Source: an uncultured Burkholderiales bacterium
GTDB lineage: Bacteria; Pseudomonadota; Gammaproteobacteria; Burkholderiales; Burkholderiaceae_C
Reading direction: 5' to 3'
DNA length: 8,167 nucleotides
Assembly: GCA_903953985.1 (NCBI GenBank)
Contig: CAJBLW010000069.1
Location: 1-8,167 of the forward strand
This document shows, piece by piece, positions 1 through 6,589 of this stretch. Both the position numbers and the translations under genes were made by a program. Position 1 is the first letter of the stretch, and each line of letters begins with the position of its first letter. The notes below the pieces were generated by a model. The model ran no database searches. It was not told the DNA's origin and saw nothing but the letters and a program-made list of their open reading frames with translations.

Positions 1-1610
1 AGTACGGCGACAACTGCGAAGTCTGCGGTGCGGTTTACGCCCCCACCGACCTGATCAACCCCTTCTCGGCCCTGTCGGGTGCCAAGCCGGAACTTAAAAC
101 CTCGGAGCACTTTTTCTTCAAGCTGTCCGATCCGCGCTGTGTGGAATTCCTCAGCCAATGGACACAAGACGGCAAGCTGCAACCCGAAGTGGCCAACAAG
201 GTCAAGGAATGGTTCAGCGTGCGCACCAACCCCGACGGCACCACCAGCGAAGGTCTGGGCGACTGGGACATTTCGCGCGACGCGCCTTACTTTGGTATTG
301 AAATTCCCGATGCACCGGGCAAATACTTTTATGTCTGGCTGGACGCGCCCGTGGGCTACCTGGCGTCCCTGAAAAACCTACTGGACAAACGCGGCGAGGA
401 CTACAACGCCTACATGGCCCAACCGAATCTGGAGCAGATCCACTTCATTGGCAAGGACATCGTCACCTTCCACACGCTGTTTTGGCCCGCCATGCTGCAC
501 TTTTCAGGCCGCAAGACCCCCAACAAGGTCAACGTGCACGGCTTTTTAACGGTGAACAACGGCGAAAAAATGAGCAAGAGCCGGGGCACGGGCCTGGACC
601 CGCTCAAGTACCTGAGCCTGGGCATGAACCCCGAGTGGTTGCGCTACTACCTGGCGGCCAAGCTGTCGGGCAAAAACGAGGACATCGACTTCAACGCCGA
701 AGACTTCATGGCGCGCGTCAACAGCGACCTGATTGGCAAGTTCATCAACATCGCCTCGCGCTCGGCCGGCTTCATCGCCAAGCGCTTTGGGGGCCAGCTG
801 GGCACAGTCAGCGCCGACGGCCAAGAACTGTTGGCCGCCCTGCAAAGCACCACGCCCACCATTGCCGCTTTTTACGAAGAACGTGAGTACGCCAAAGCCC
901 TGCGCGAAGTCATGTTGCTGGCCGACAAGGTCAACAGCTATGTGGACCAGAACAAGCCTTGGGACCTGGCCAAAAAAGAGGGCCAGGACGCCCGCCTTCA
1001 CGACGTTTGCACCGCCTGCATCGAAGCCTTCCGCCTGCTCACGCTGCAGCTCAAGCCCGTGCTGCCCGCATTGGCCGAACAGGTCGAGGCTTTTCTGAAC
1101 GTGACGCCTTTCAACTTTGACCAAGCGCAAAGCTTGCTGGGCGCGGGCCACGCCATCCACACCTACCAGCACCTGATGCAACGCGTCACGCCCGAGCAAC
1201 TCGAAGCCCTGTTCGAGCCGCCTGCCGTGGTCGAAGAAAAACTCATCCCCGGCGGCGAAGAGATCGCCCCCATCATTTCCATTGACGACTTCGCCAAAAT
1301 CGACTTGCGCATCGCCCAAATCGTCAACTGCGAACCGGTCGAAGGCTCGGTCAAGCTGCTGCGCCTGACGCTGGATGTGGGCGAAGGTCGCATGCGCAAC
1401 GTTTTCAGCGGGATCGCCAGCATGTACAAACCCGAAGACCTGATCGGCCAACTCACCGTGATGGTGGCCAATCTGGCTCCGCGCAAGATGAAGTTTGGTG
1501 TGAGCGAAGGCATGGTGCTGGCCGCCAGCCACGCCGACGACAAGACCGATGCGGGCATTTACGTGCTGCACCCCTGGCCCGGCGCCAAGCCTGGCATGCG
1601 GATCCACTGA
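1..1610 (+). CDS. metG: Methionyl-tRNA synthetase, 3' part (N-terminus outside window)
   Basis: The product charges tRNA-Met with methionine using ATP in the cytoplasm. The reading frame is open from base 3 to the TGA at 1608-1610, giving 535 visible residues; the true start and the N-terminal HIGH motif lie upstream of the window. The second CxxC pair of the zinc-knuckle region is visible at once (Cys codons at 15-17 and 24-26, context GDNCEVCG). The class I signature KMSKS lies at 567-581. An anticodon-binding helical domain follows, and from about 1267 to the stop there is a C-terminal EMAPII/Trbp111-like tRNA-binding OB domain (IDDFAKIDLRIAQIV, then NVFSGIA and LAPRKMKFGVSEGM). This makes it the long, dimerising MetG type seen in E. 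coli (about 677 residues). The internal ATG at 141 is not the start, because conserved MetG sequence runs on before it. No truncation or frameshift is visible apart from the window edge. Confidence 0.97.
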   Translation, partial: YGDNCEVCGAVYAPTDLINPFSALSGAKPELKTSEHFFFKLSDPRCVEFLSQWTQDGKLQPEVANKVKEWFSVRTNPDGTTSEGLGDWDISRDAPYFGIEIPDAPGKYFYVWLDAPVGYLASLKNLLDKRGEDYNAYMAQPNLEQIHFIGKDIVTFHTLFWPAMLHFSGRKTPNKVNVHGFLTVNNGEKMSKSRGTGLDPLKYLSLGMNPEWLRYYLAAKLSGKNEDIDFNAEDFMARVNSDLIGKFINIASRSAGFIAKRFGGQLGTVSADGQELLAALQSTTPTIAAFYEEREYAKALREVMLLADKVNSYVDQNKPWDLAKKEGQDARLHDVCTACIEAFRLLTLQLKPVLPALAEQVEAFLNVTPFNFDQAQSLLGAGHAIHTYQHLMQRVTPEQLEALFEPPAVVEEKLIPGGEEIAPIISIDDFAKIDLRIAQIVNCEPVEGSVKLLRLTLDVGEGRMRNVFSGIASMYKPEDLIGQLTVMVANLAPRKMKFGVSEGMVLAASHADDKTDAGIYVLHPWPGAKPGMRIH

Positions 1611-1636
1611 ATCGCCTGCACACGAGCACTCTGCAC

Positions 1637-2374
1637 ATGTTTCCTCTGATCCGCGGATGGACCGATGTGCAAAGAAGCCCTGAGGCCAATCTGCGGCTGG
1701 GGCTTGTTCTCAGCTTTGTGGCAGGAGCCACCAACGCAGGCGGCTTTTTGGCGGTGGGAAGTTACACCTCGCACATGACCGGCATCATGTCATCGGTGGC
1801 CGATGACTTGGTGTTGGGCAACATGACCCTGGCGCTGGCAGGCATCATTTGCTTGCTGGCCTTTGTGGCCGGGGCCATATGCACCGCCATGCTGGTCAAC
1901 TGGGGCCTGCGCCAGCAACTGCGCAGCAGCTATACCCTGCCACTCCTGCTCGAATCCGGGGCCTTGCTGGTGTTCGGGCTGTTTGGCGCGGCCATTGCGG
2001 CCTGGTCACAGTTGTTTGTTCCCGTCACGGTAGTCTTGCTGTGCTTCATCATGGGGCTGCAAAACGCGGTCATCACCAAAATTTCCAAGGCCGAAATCCG
2101 CACCACCCACATCACCGGGCTGGTGACCGACCTGGGCATCGAGCTGGGCAAACTCTTGTACATGAACCGGAGCCATCCCGGTATCCCGGTGCGCGCTAAC
2201 CGCCAGCGCCTTCGGGTGCATCTGACTCTGGTGCTGAGCTTTTTTCTGGGTGGGCTGATGGGGGCATTGGGCTTTAAATACTGGGGCTACATCACCAGCG
2301 TACCTTTGGCTGCGCTGCTTTGGGTGCTGCGCCTGCGCCCTTTGTTGGCCGACCTGCGCTGGCGTGCCGCATAA
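1637..2374 (+). CDS. DUF1275 (YoaK-like) integral membrane protein
   Basis: This is a 245-residue membrane protein of the DUF1275/YoaK family, whose biochemical function is not established. Two family-like signatures are visible: a glycine-rich first segment ending in SHMTG (about residues 26-49) and the MGLQNA segment followed by RTTHITGLVTDLG (139-167). I count about six hydrophobic segments, near residues 20-41, 65-88, 101-122, 126-146, 194-213 and 216-235. A basic, polar stretch (about 176-195, rich in Arg) separates the last pair and probably faces the cytoplasm. The gene begins 26 bases after the metG stop on the same strand, so read-through from metG is plausible. The ATG at 1637 is the best start because it precedes the first membrane segment by about 20 residues, but no strong Shine-Dalgarno is visible. 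I infer a transport or membrane role from topology only. Confidence 0.88.
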   Translation: MFPLIRGWTDVQRSPEANLRLGLVLSFVAGATNAGGFLAVGSYTSHMTGIMSSVADDLVLGNMTLALAGIICLLAFVAGAICTAMLVNWGLRQQLRSSYTLPLLLESGALLVFGLFGAAIAAWSQLFVPVTVVLLCFIMGLQNAVITKISKAEIRTTHITGLVTDLGIELGKLLYMNRSHPGIPVRANRQRLRVHLTLVLSFFLGGLMGALGFKYWGYITSVPLAALLWVLRLRPLLADLRWRAA

Positions 2375-2404
2375 TTTCCTCATAAAAAGAATCATGAGAC
2401 ACCG

Positions 2405-4084
2405 ATGAACTGGATGCAAGGCTCGCGTTTTTTTCGTCCCAAATTGCTGGACTGCTTGCACGGCTATAACCGCGAACGCTTCTCCCAGGACGTGGGCGCT
2501 GGCTTCACCGTGGGTGTGGTGGCCTTGCCCCTGGCCATGGCCTTTGCCATTGCTTCGGGCCTCAAACCCGAGGCAGGCCTGTTCACCGCGATCATCGCGG
2601 GCTTTTTGATTTCGGCGCTGGGGGGCAGCCGGGTACAAATCGGCGGTCCCGCCGGGGCCTTCATCGTGATCGTTTACGGCATCGTCGAGCGCTATGGCCT
2701 GGCCAACCTGATTTTGGCCACCGCCATGTCGGGCGTGCTGCTGTTCCTGATGGGTTTGTTCCGCTTGGGCACGCTGATCCGCTTCATCCCGGTGGCGGTG
2801 GTGATCGGTTTCACCAACGGCATCGCGGTGCTGATCATGTTGTCCCAAATCAAGGACTTGCTTGGCCTGAAAGTGGCCGCCATGCCGGCCGATTTCTTTG
2901 GCATCCTGAACACCCTGTGGCTGAACCTGCACACAGCCAATCTAGCCGCCCTGCTGCTGGCTCTGGCGTCCTTGTCGCTGGTGGTTGGCTGGCTGCGCAT
3001 GAGCCGCCACTTGCAGGGCACCCGGTACCGCTGGGCCAGCATGCTCCCCGGATCCATCATTGCACTGGTGTTTGCCACCTTGGTCACCTGGCTGCTGAAC
3101 CTGCCTGTGGAGACCATTGGCAGCAAGTTTGGCGGCATCCCCTCTTCACTGCCTGATTTTTTCTGGCCCGAATTCAGCTGGGACAGCGCCCGCTTTTTAC
3201 TCATGCCCACCTTGACCTTGACGCTGTTGGGGGCGGTTGAATCACTGCTGTGCGCCCGCATTGCTGACGGCATGATCGGCGACCGCCACAACCCCAACCA
3301 AGAGCTGATGGCGCAAGGCGTGGCCAACTTTGTCACGCCGTTTTTTGGTGGCATGCCCGCCACCGGCACGATTGCGCGCACCGTGACCAACATCAAAAGC
3401 GGCGGCACCACCCCGATTTCGGGGATGGTGCATGCCCTGACCTTGCTCGCCGTGGTGCTGGTGGCGGCCCCCTTGGCTGGGCACATTCCGCTGGCGGCGC
3501 TGGCGGCCATCTTGATGTTTGTGGCTTGGAATATGGGCGAATGGCGCGAATTCATGCACCTGCGCCAATACCGTCTGCCTTACCGCATCACCTTGTTGGC
3601 AGTGTTTTTCCTCACTGTGGTGTTTGACCTGACGGTGGCGGTCGAAGTGGGTCTGATCGCCGCCTGTCTGACCTTCATCTACCGCATCTCCAGCCTGAGT
3701 CGCAGCGAGGGCGTGACCCGCATTGAGCAGCCAGGTCTGGCCGGATTTGAGCACCGGGTGCAGGCTTGGCGCTTGTACGGCGCGCTGTTTTTTGGGGCGG
3801 TCAAGCTGGTCGAATCCATCGAGGACCAGATCAGTACGCCCACGCTGGTGCTGGACCTTAAAAACGTCATTTACATCGACTCGTCCGGGGCCGATGCGAT
3901 GATGAACCTGGTCGAGACCTGTCGCAAGAAACAGGTGCACCTCATCGTGTGTGGCCTGACGCACCAGCCACTGGACATGGCTCGGCGCAGTGGTCTGGTG
4001 GAACACCTTCGGGCACACCTGCAACCCGACCTGAGCAGCAGCGTGGCTTTTGCCGTCAGCCTGAGCGCAGACCCGGCCCGTTAA
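2405..4084 (+). CDS. SulP family inorganic anion transporter with STAS domain
   Basis: This 559-residue inner-membrane protein belongs to the SulP/SLC26 family, which moves anions such as sulfate or bicarbonate (or dicarboxylates), often with Na+ or H+. The N-terminus carries the family signature around residues 25-60 (DVGAGFTVGVVALPLAMAFA), then IGGPAGA at 79-85 in the TM3 region. A second conserved stretch, FFGGMPATGTIARTVTNIKS, occurs in the 3' half of the membrane domain. About residue 445 onward is a cytoplasmic STAS domain with the typical IDSSG loop (DSSG at 492-495), which in anti-sigma-factor antagonists holds the regulatory Ser. Length fits the family. The gene starts 30 bases after the DUF1275 stop. 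The substrate cannot be read from sequence: sulfate is the usual label, but cyanobacterial BicA-like bicarbonate uptake is an alternative. No cysteine-biosynthesis or carbonic-anhydrase gene is nearby to decide. The Shine-Dalgarno before the ATG is weak. Confidence 0.94.
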   Translation: MNWMQGSRFFRPKLLDCLHGYNRERFSQDVGAGFTVGVVALPLAMAFAIASGLKPEAGLFTAIIAGFLISALGGSRVQIGGPAGAFIVIVYGIVERYGLANLILATAMSGVLLFLMGLFRLGTLIRFIPVAVVIGFTNGIAVLIMLSQIKDLLGLKVAAMPADFFGILNTLWLNLHTANLAALLLALASLSLVVGWLRMSRHLQGTRYRWASMLPGSIIALVFATLVTWLLNLPVETIGSKFGGIPSSLPDFFWPEFSWDSARFLLMPTLTLTLLGAVESLLCARIADGMIGDRHNPNQELMAQGVANFVTPFFGGMPATGTIARTVTNIKSGGTTPISGMVHALTLLAVVLVAAPLAGHIPLAALAAILMFVAWNMGEWREFMHLRQYRLPYRITLLAVFFLTVVFDLTVAVEVGLIAACLTFIYRISSLSRSEGVTRIEQPGLAGFEHRVQAWRLYGALFFGAVKLVESIEDQISTPTLVLDLKNVIYIDSSGADAMMNLVETCRKKQVHLIVCGLTHQPLDMARRSGLVEHLRAHLQPDLSSSVAFAVSLSADPAR

Positions 4085-4087
4085 AAT
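4082..4087 (+). promoter_or_regulatory. Possible -10 element for the DUF3460-scpA unit
   Basis: The hexamer TAAAAT, overlapping the sulP stop codon, is one mismatch from the sigma-70 -10 consensus and sits about 75 bases before the DUF3460 start. I see no good -35 hexamer about 17 bases upstream, so this is a weak candidate. If it is used, transcription would begin near 4094 and the leader would contain the inverted repeat at 4099-4130. Confidence 0.28.
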
Positions 4088-4098
4088 GTCGTCATTCT

Positions 4099-4130
4099 GG
4101 TTTTGGTGGTCTTTAGAGGCGGCCAAAACC
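4099..4130 (+). repeat. Inverted repeat (8-bp perfect stem) between sulP and DUF3460 gene
   Basis: GGTTTTGG at 4099-4106 is perfectly complementary to CCAAAACC at 4123-4130, with a 16-base loop that could close by one further G-U pair. Just after the stem comes CTTTTG, a T run of only four. It could be a weak intrinsic terminator for sulP or a leader hairpin of the next transcript. The large loop, the A/T-rich stem core and the short T tract make a strong terminator unlikely. Confidence 0.4.
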
Positions 4131-4162
4131 CTTTTGTATTTGCCCCTCACGGATTGCCCGCC

Positions 4163-4366
4163 ATGTCCTTTTTCCGCCGCCCCGATTACGCCTCCGACAC
4201 CACTCTGTTCATTGACCAGCTCAAGGCCCAGCGCCCCCAACTCGAAGCCGAACAGCGACAGGGTCGAGGCCTGCTGTGGGACAAACCGATCGACCGGGCC
4301 ATCCAGGTCGAATTCAAGCAAGGTCGCGTGGCGCAACAACCCTACGTGTACCAGACGAAAGCCTGA
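4163..4366 (+). CDS. Small DUF3460 family protein
   Basis: This encodes a 67-residue soluble, charged protein of the DUF3460 family, known to me from betaproteobacteria and without a known function. It begins with MSFFRRPDY, continues with a hydrophilic helix-like part (FIDQLKAQRPQLEAEQRQGR), then LLWDKPIDR, and ends in QQPYVYQTKA. I see no signal peptide, membrane segment or cysteine pair. The frame is also open upstream to 4103, but the extra residues are not family-like. The ATG at 4163 gives the usual family length and has a modest GGAT about 8 bases before it. The gene ends 17 bases before the proposed scpA start on the same strand, so the two are probably cotranscribed. The YxxD/QQPYVYQT ends look well conserved from memory, which argues for a real protein rather than a chance frame. 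Confidence 0.87.
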   Translation: MSFFRRPDYASDTTLFIDQLKAQRPQLEAEQRQGRGLLWDKPIDRAIQVEFKQGRVAQQPYVYQTKA

Positions 4367-4383
4367 GCTTCACTGGGCACCCC

Positions 4384-5238
4384 GTGAGCACCGACACCCC
4401 CAAGCCGCTGCAGCTGCCAGAATTCATGGCCAGTTCGGCCATGCCTGCAGTGGTCGACCAGGTGGCACTGGCGCGATTGTATGGCGAGCCGCTGTTCGCC
4501 ATGCCGAGCGATCTGTACATCCCACCGGATGCGCTGGAGGTGTTTCTGGAGGCCTTTGAGGGTCCGCTTGACTTGTTGCTGTACCTGATCCGCAAGCAAA
4601 ACTTCAACATACTCGATATTCCCATGGCGGGCGTGACACGCCAGTACCTGAGCTATGTCGACGAAATTCGCCAGCGCAACCTGGAGTTGGCCGCCGAATA
4701 CCTTTTGATGGCGGCCATGCTGATCGAGATCAAGTCGCGCATGCTGCTGCCGCCCAAAAGAGCGCCTGAGGGCGAAGAGGCCGAAGACCCGCGTGCCGAA
4801 TTGGTGCGTCGCCTGCTTGAGTACGAACAGATGAAGCTGGCCTCGATGCAGTTGAACGTGATCCCGCATTACGGCCGCGATTTTTTGCAAGCACAGGTTT
4901 TCATAGAGCAAAGCCTGCAACCGCGCTTTCCCGATGTGGGCATGGACGAGCTGCAATCGGCCTGGCGTGACATCCTCAAACGTGCCAACCTGGTGCAGCA
5001 CCACAAGATCAGCCGAGAAGAGCTCAGCGTGCGCGAGCACATGAGCATCGTGCTCAAGCACCTGCAAGGACGCAAATTTGTGGAGTTTGAGCACTTGTTC
5101 GACCCCAGTCTTGGCGTGCCTGTGCTGGTGGTCACCTTCATCGCCCTGCTGGAACTGGCCAAGGAAACCCTGATCGAAATCACCCAGGCCGAAGCTTTTG
5201 CGCCAATTTATGTGCGCCTGGCCTACTCTCCCCACTGA
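4384..5238 (+). CDS. scpA: Segregation and condensation protein A (kleisin)
   Basis: ScpA is the kleisin that bridges the Smc ATPase heads and binds ScpB, helping to condense and separate newly replicated chromosomes. The product is 284 residues if it starts at GTG 4384. The family hallmark EAFEGPLDLLLYL is at residues 56-68, followed by IRKQNFNILDIP, and then the helical stretch LAAEYLLMAAMLIEIKSRMLLP that contacts the Smc neck. A charged acidic linker (about residues 123-138) follows. The C-terminal winged-helix part, which would bind the Smc head, ends in VTFIALLELAKETLIEITQ and APIYVRL. The start is uncertain: GTG 4384 keeps a short variable N-terminus and lies 17 bases after the DUF3460 gene; ATG 4426 would give 270 residues; an ATG at 4276 would overlap the DUF3460 gene and is unlikely. 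None has a clear Shine-Dalgarno. The usual partner scpB is not in the window. Confidence 0.93.
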   Translation: MSTDTPKPLQLPEFMASSAMPAVVDQVALARLYGEPLFAMPSDLYIPPDALEVFLEAFEGPLDLLLYLIRKQNFNILDIPMAGVTRQYLSYVDEIRQRNLELAAEYLLMAAMLIEIKSRMLLPPKRAPEGEEAEDPRAELVRRLLEYEQMKLASMQLNVIPHYGRDFLQAQVFIEQSLQPRFPDVGMDELQSAWRDILKRANLVQHHKISREELSVREHMSIVLKHLQGRKFVEFEHLFDPSLGVPVLVVTFIALLELAKETLIEITQAEAFAPIYVRLAYSPH

Positions 5239-5248
5239 TCGCACACCG

Positions 5249-5827
5249 TCAATGGCTGCGCCCGCTGCGGAACATGCCGTGGGTTTTGCGGCTGAGAACG
5301 CCTTGCGCGGCCAATTTGTTCATGGAAGGGCTGGCATGGGCGTGGGTGATGGCCATCCCTAAGGCATCGGCCGCGTCTTGCCGGGGCAGCACGGGCAACT
5401 GCAGCAAGCGCTTGACCATTTCCTGAATTTGCGATTTGGCTGCACGGCCATGGCCAGTGACCGATTGCTTCATTTGCAAAGCGGTGTATTCGGCCACGGG
5501 CAAGTCGCACGACACCAAGGCCGTGACGGCGCACCCACGCGCCTGCCCCAGCAGCAAGGTCGCTTGCGGGTTGACGTTCACGAACACGATCTCAACCGAG
5601 GCTACGTCGGGCTGGTAACGCGCGGTGATTTCGCGCACGCCGTCGTAGATGATTTTCAACCGGGCAGGCAAGTTCCCCATTTCACCGCGTGTGGTCTCGA
5701 TCACGCCGCTGGCCACGTACTGCAGGCGCGAACCGGTGATCTCGATCACACCAAAGCCCGTGGTTTGCAAGCCAGGGTCGATGCCCAAAATGCGAATGCT
5801 GGCGGGGGCTGGGGTGCTCAGGCTCAT
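5249..5827 (-). CDS. ruvC: Crossover junction endodeoxyribonuclease RuvC
   Basis: RuvC is the dimeric, Mg2+-dependent nuclease that cuts Holliday junctions symmetrically at the end of homologous recombination, together with RuvAB. The 192-residue product has an RNase H-like fold with all four expected acidic residues: Asp17 in ILGIDPGLQTTGFG, Glu79 in SVEIVFV, and Asp151 and Asp154 in RQDAADALGMAITH. LLLGQARG (91-98) and the basic HGRAAK (126-131) are also typical. It has about ten extra residues at the N-terminus compared with E. coli RuvC. Its ATG overlaps the mtgA stop in an ATGA (5824-5827), and there is no clear Shine-Dalgarno, so translation is probably coupled to mtgA. ruvA and ruvB do not follow; the next gene, scpA, is convergent. 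The protein appears intact. Confidence 0.96.
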   Translation of the reverse strand: MSLSTPAPASIRILGIDPGLQTTGFGVIEITGSRLQYVASGVIETTRGEMGNLPARLKIIYDGVREITARYQPDVASVEIVFVNVNPQATLLLGQARGCAVTALVSCDLPVAEYTALQMKQSVTGHGRAAKSQIQEMVKRLLQLPVLPRQDAADALGMAITHAHASPSMNKLAAQGVLSRKTHGMFRSGRSH

Positions 5828-6555
5828 GGCAGGACCACGTCGTTCATGCGGGCCATGATGGTCTCAGCGCGCCGCGCCAGATAGGCCGACTGCGCCAGCT
5901 TTTCAAAATAACGCGGGCGCGGCAGCATGACCGCCAGGCGCGCGGCCTCCCAGGCGTTCAGGCGGGCGGCGCTTTTGCGAAAGTAGTGCTGCGCCGCCGC
6001 CTCGGCACCAAAAACGCCCTCACCCCATTCCACGCTGTTGAGGTAGATCTCCAAAATCCGCTCTTTGCTGAGCAAAGACTCCAGCATCAGCGCCAGAACC
6101 ATCTCTTGCCCCTTTCGCAGCAGCGTGTGTTCACCCGACAAAAACAGGTTTTTGGCCAACTGCTGGGTGATGGTGGAGCCGCCCACAATTTTGATGTCCA
6201 CCGGCTTGTCGGGTTGTCGCTGGGCACGTTTTTCGGCCTGCGCTTTGGCCTGGGCGTTTTTCTCCCAGGCTTTTTCGAGGGACTGCCACCAGATGCCGTT
6301 GTGCTGGGTGAAGGCCGCGTCCTCAGAGGCAATCACGGCGCGCTGCAAACCTTTGGACATGGCTTGTAATGCCACAGACTCTTGCCGCCAAGGCAGTTGG
6401 CCCTGACGCACCAGGATTTGCCAAGCTTGCGAGCGCTGAAAGCTGGTCGACTCTGGCGCGAGCCAATTCATGCCCAAGATGCGCAGGGCAAAAAACAGCT
6501 GCAGGCACACACCCGCCATGGCCAATAACAGCAACCAGCGTCCCAAAGCGCGCAT
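5824..6555 (-). CDS. mtgA: Monofunctional biosynthetic peptidoglycan transglycosylase
   Basis: MtgA polymerises lipid II into glycan strands on the outer face of the inner membrane. The 243-residue product has one N-terminal membrane anchor (about residues 7-26) and one GT51 domain with no transpeptidase domain. The GT51 motifs are in order: VIASEDAAFTQHNG with catalytic Glu78; GGSTITQQLAKNLFL (126-140); RKGQE with the second Glu at 151; KERILEIYLNSVEWG (164-178); and AARLAVMLPRPRYF near the end. A Lys/Ala/Gln-rich stretch (about 95-118) lies between motifs 1 and 2. I choose ATG 6555 because AAGGAG (6564-6569) sits 8 bases before it; the adjacent TTG at 6558 would add one residue and is less likely. 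The gene follows the tonB-like gene after 34 bases and overlaps ruvC by 4 bases, suggesting an operon. Confidence 0.95.
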   Translation of the reverse strand: MRALGRWLLLLAMAGVCLQLFFALRILGMNWLAPESTSFQRSQAWQILVRQGQLPWRQESVALQAMSKGLQRAVIASEDAAFTQHNGIWWQSLEKAWEKNAQAKAQAEKRAQRQPDKPVDIKIVGGSTITQQLAKNLFLSGEHTLLRKGQEMVLALMLESLLSKERILEIYLNSVEWGEGVFGAEAAAQHYFRKSAARLNAWEAARLAVMLPRPRYFEKLAQSAYLARRAETIMARMNDVVLP

Positions 6556-6563
6556 CAACCTTT

Positions 6564-6569
6564 CTCCTT
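6564..6569 (-). promoter_or_regulatory. Strong ribosome binding site of mtgA
   Basis: Read on the minus strand, this is AAGGAG, a near-perfect Shine-Dalgarno, 8 bases before the ATG at 6555. It fixes the mtgA start at ATG and is the clearest ribosome binding site in the window. It suggests that mtgA is translated independently, unlike its overlapping downstream neighbour ruvC. Confidence 0.75.
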
Positions 6570-6589
6570 GTGGCGTCTGTTCAATCGCG

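Noticed and set aside
546..1607. Long minus-strand open frame (353 codons) opposite metG
   Set aside because: It is exactly antisense to conserved metG and its translation is Gly/His/Gln/Val-rich with no recognisable domain, as expected for the mirror of a high-GC gene.
1616..1637. CTGCACA repeated 15 bases apart before the DUF1275 gene
   Set aside because: A 7-base direct repeat next to a start codon is not significant and matches no known operator that I can name.
2379..2398. Small inverted repeat CTCAT/ATGAG before sulP
   Set aside because: Only 5 bp with a 10-base loop and no T-run; expected by chance in a window of this size.
2006..2932. Minus-strand open frame (308 codons) across the DUF1275-sulP junction
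   Set aside because: Its composition (His, Gln, Asp, Gly) mirrors the opposite-strand codons of two membrane proteins; no domain or start signal.
3242..4339. Long minus-strand open frame (365 codons) opposite sulP and DUF3460
   Set aside because: It spans two real plus-strand genes and their spacer, is His/Gln-rich and low in hydrophobic order, and has no motif; a shadow of codon bias.
4342..5244. Minus-strand open frame (300 codons) opposite scpA
   Set aside because: scpA is clearly conserved on the plus strand; the opposite frame has no recognisable feature.
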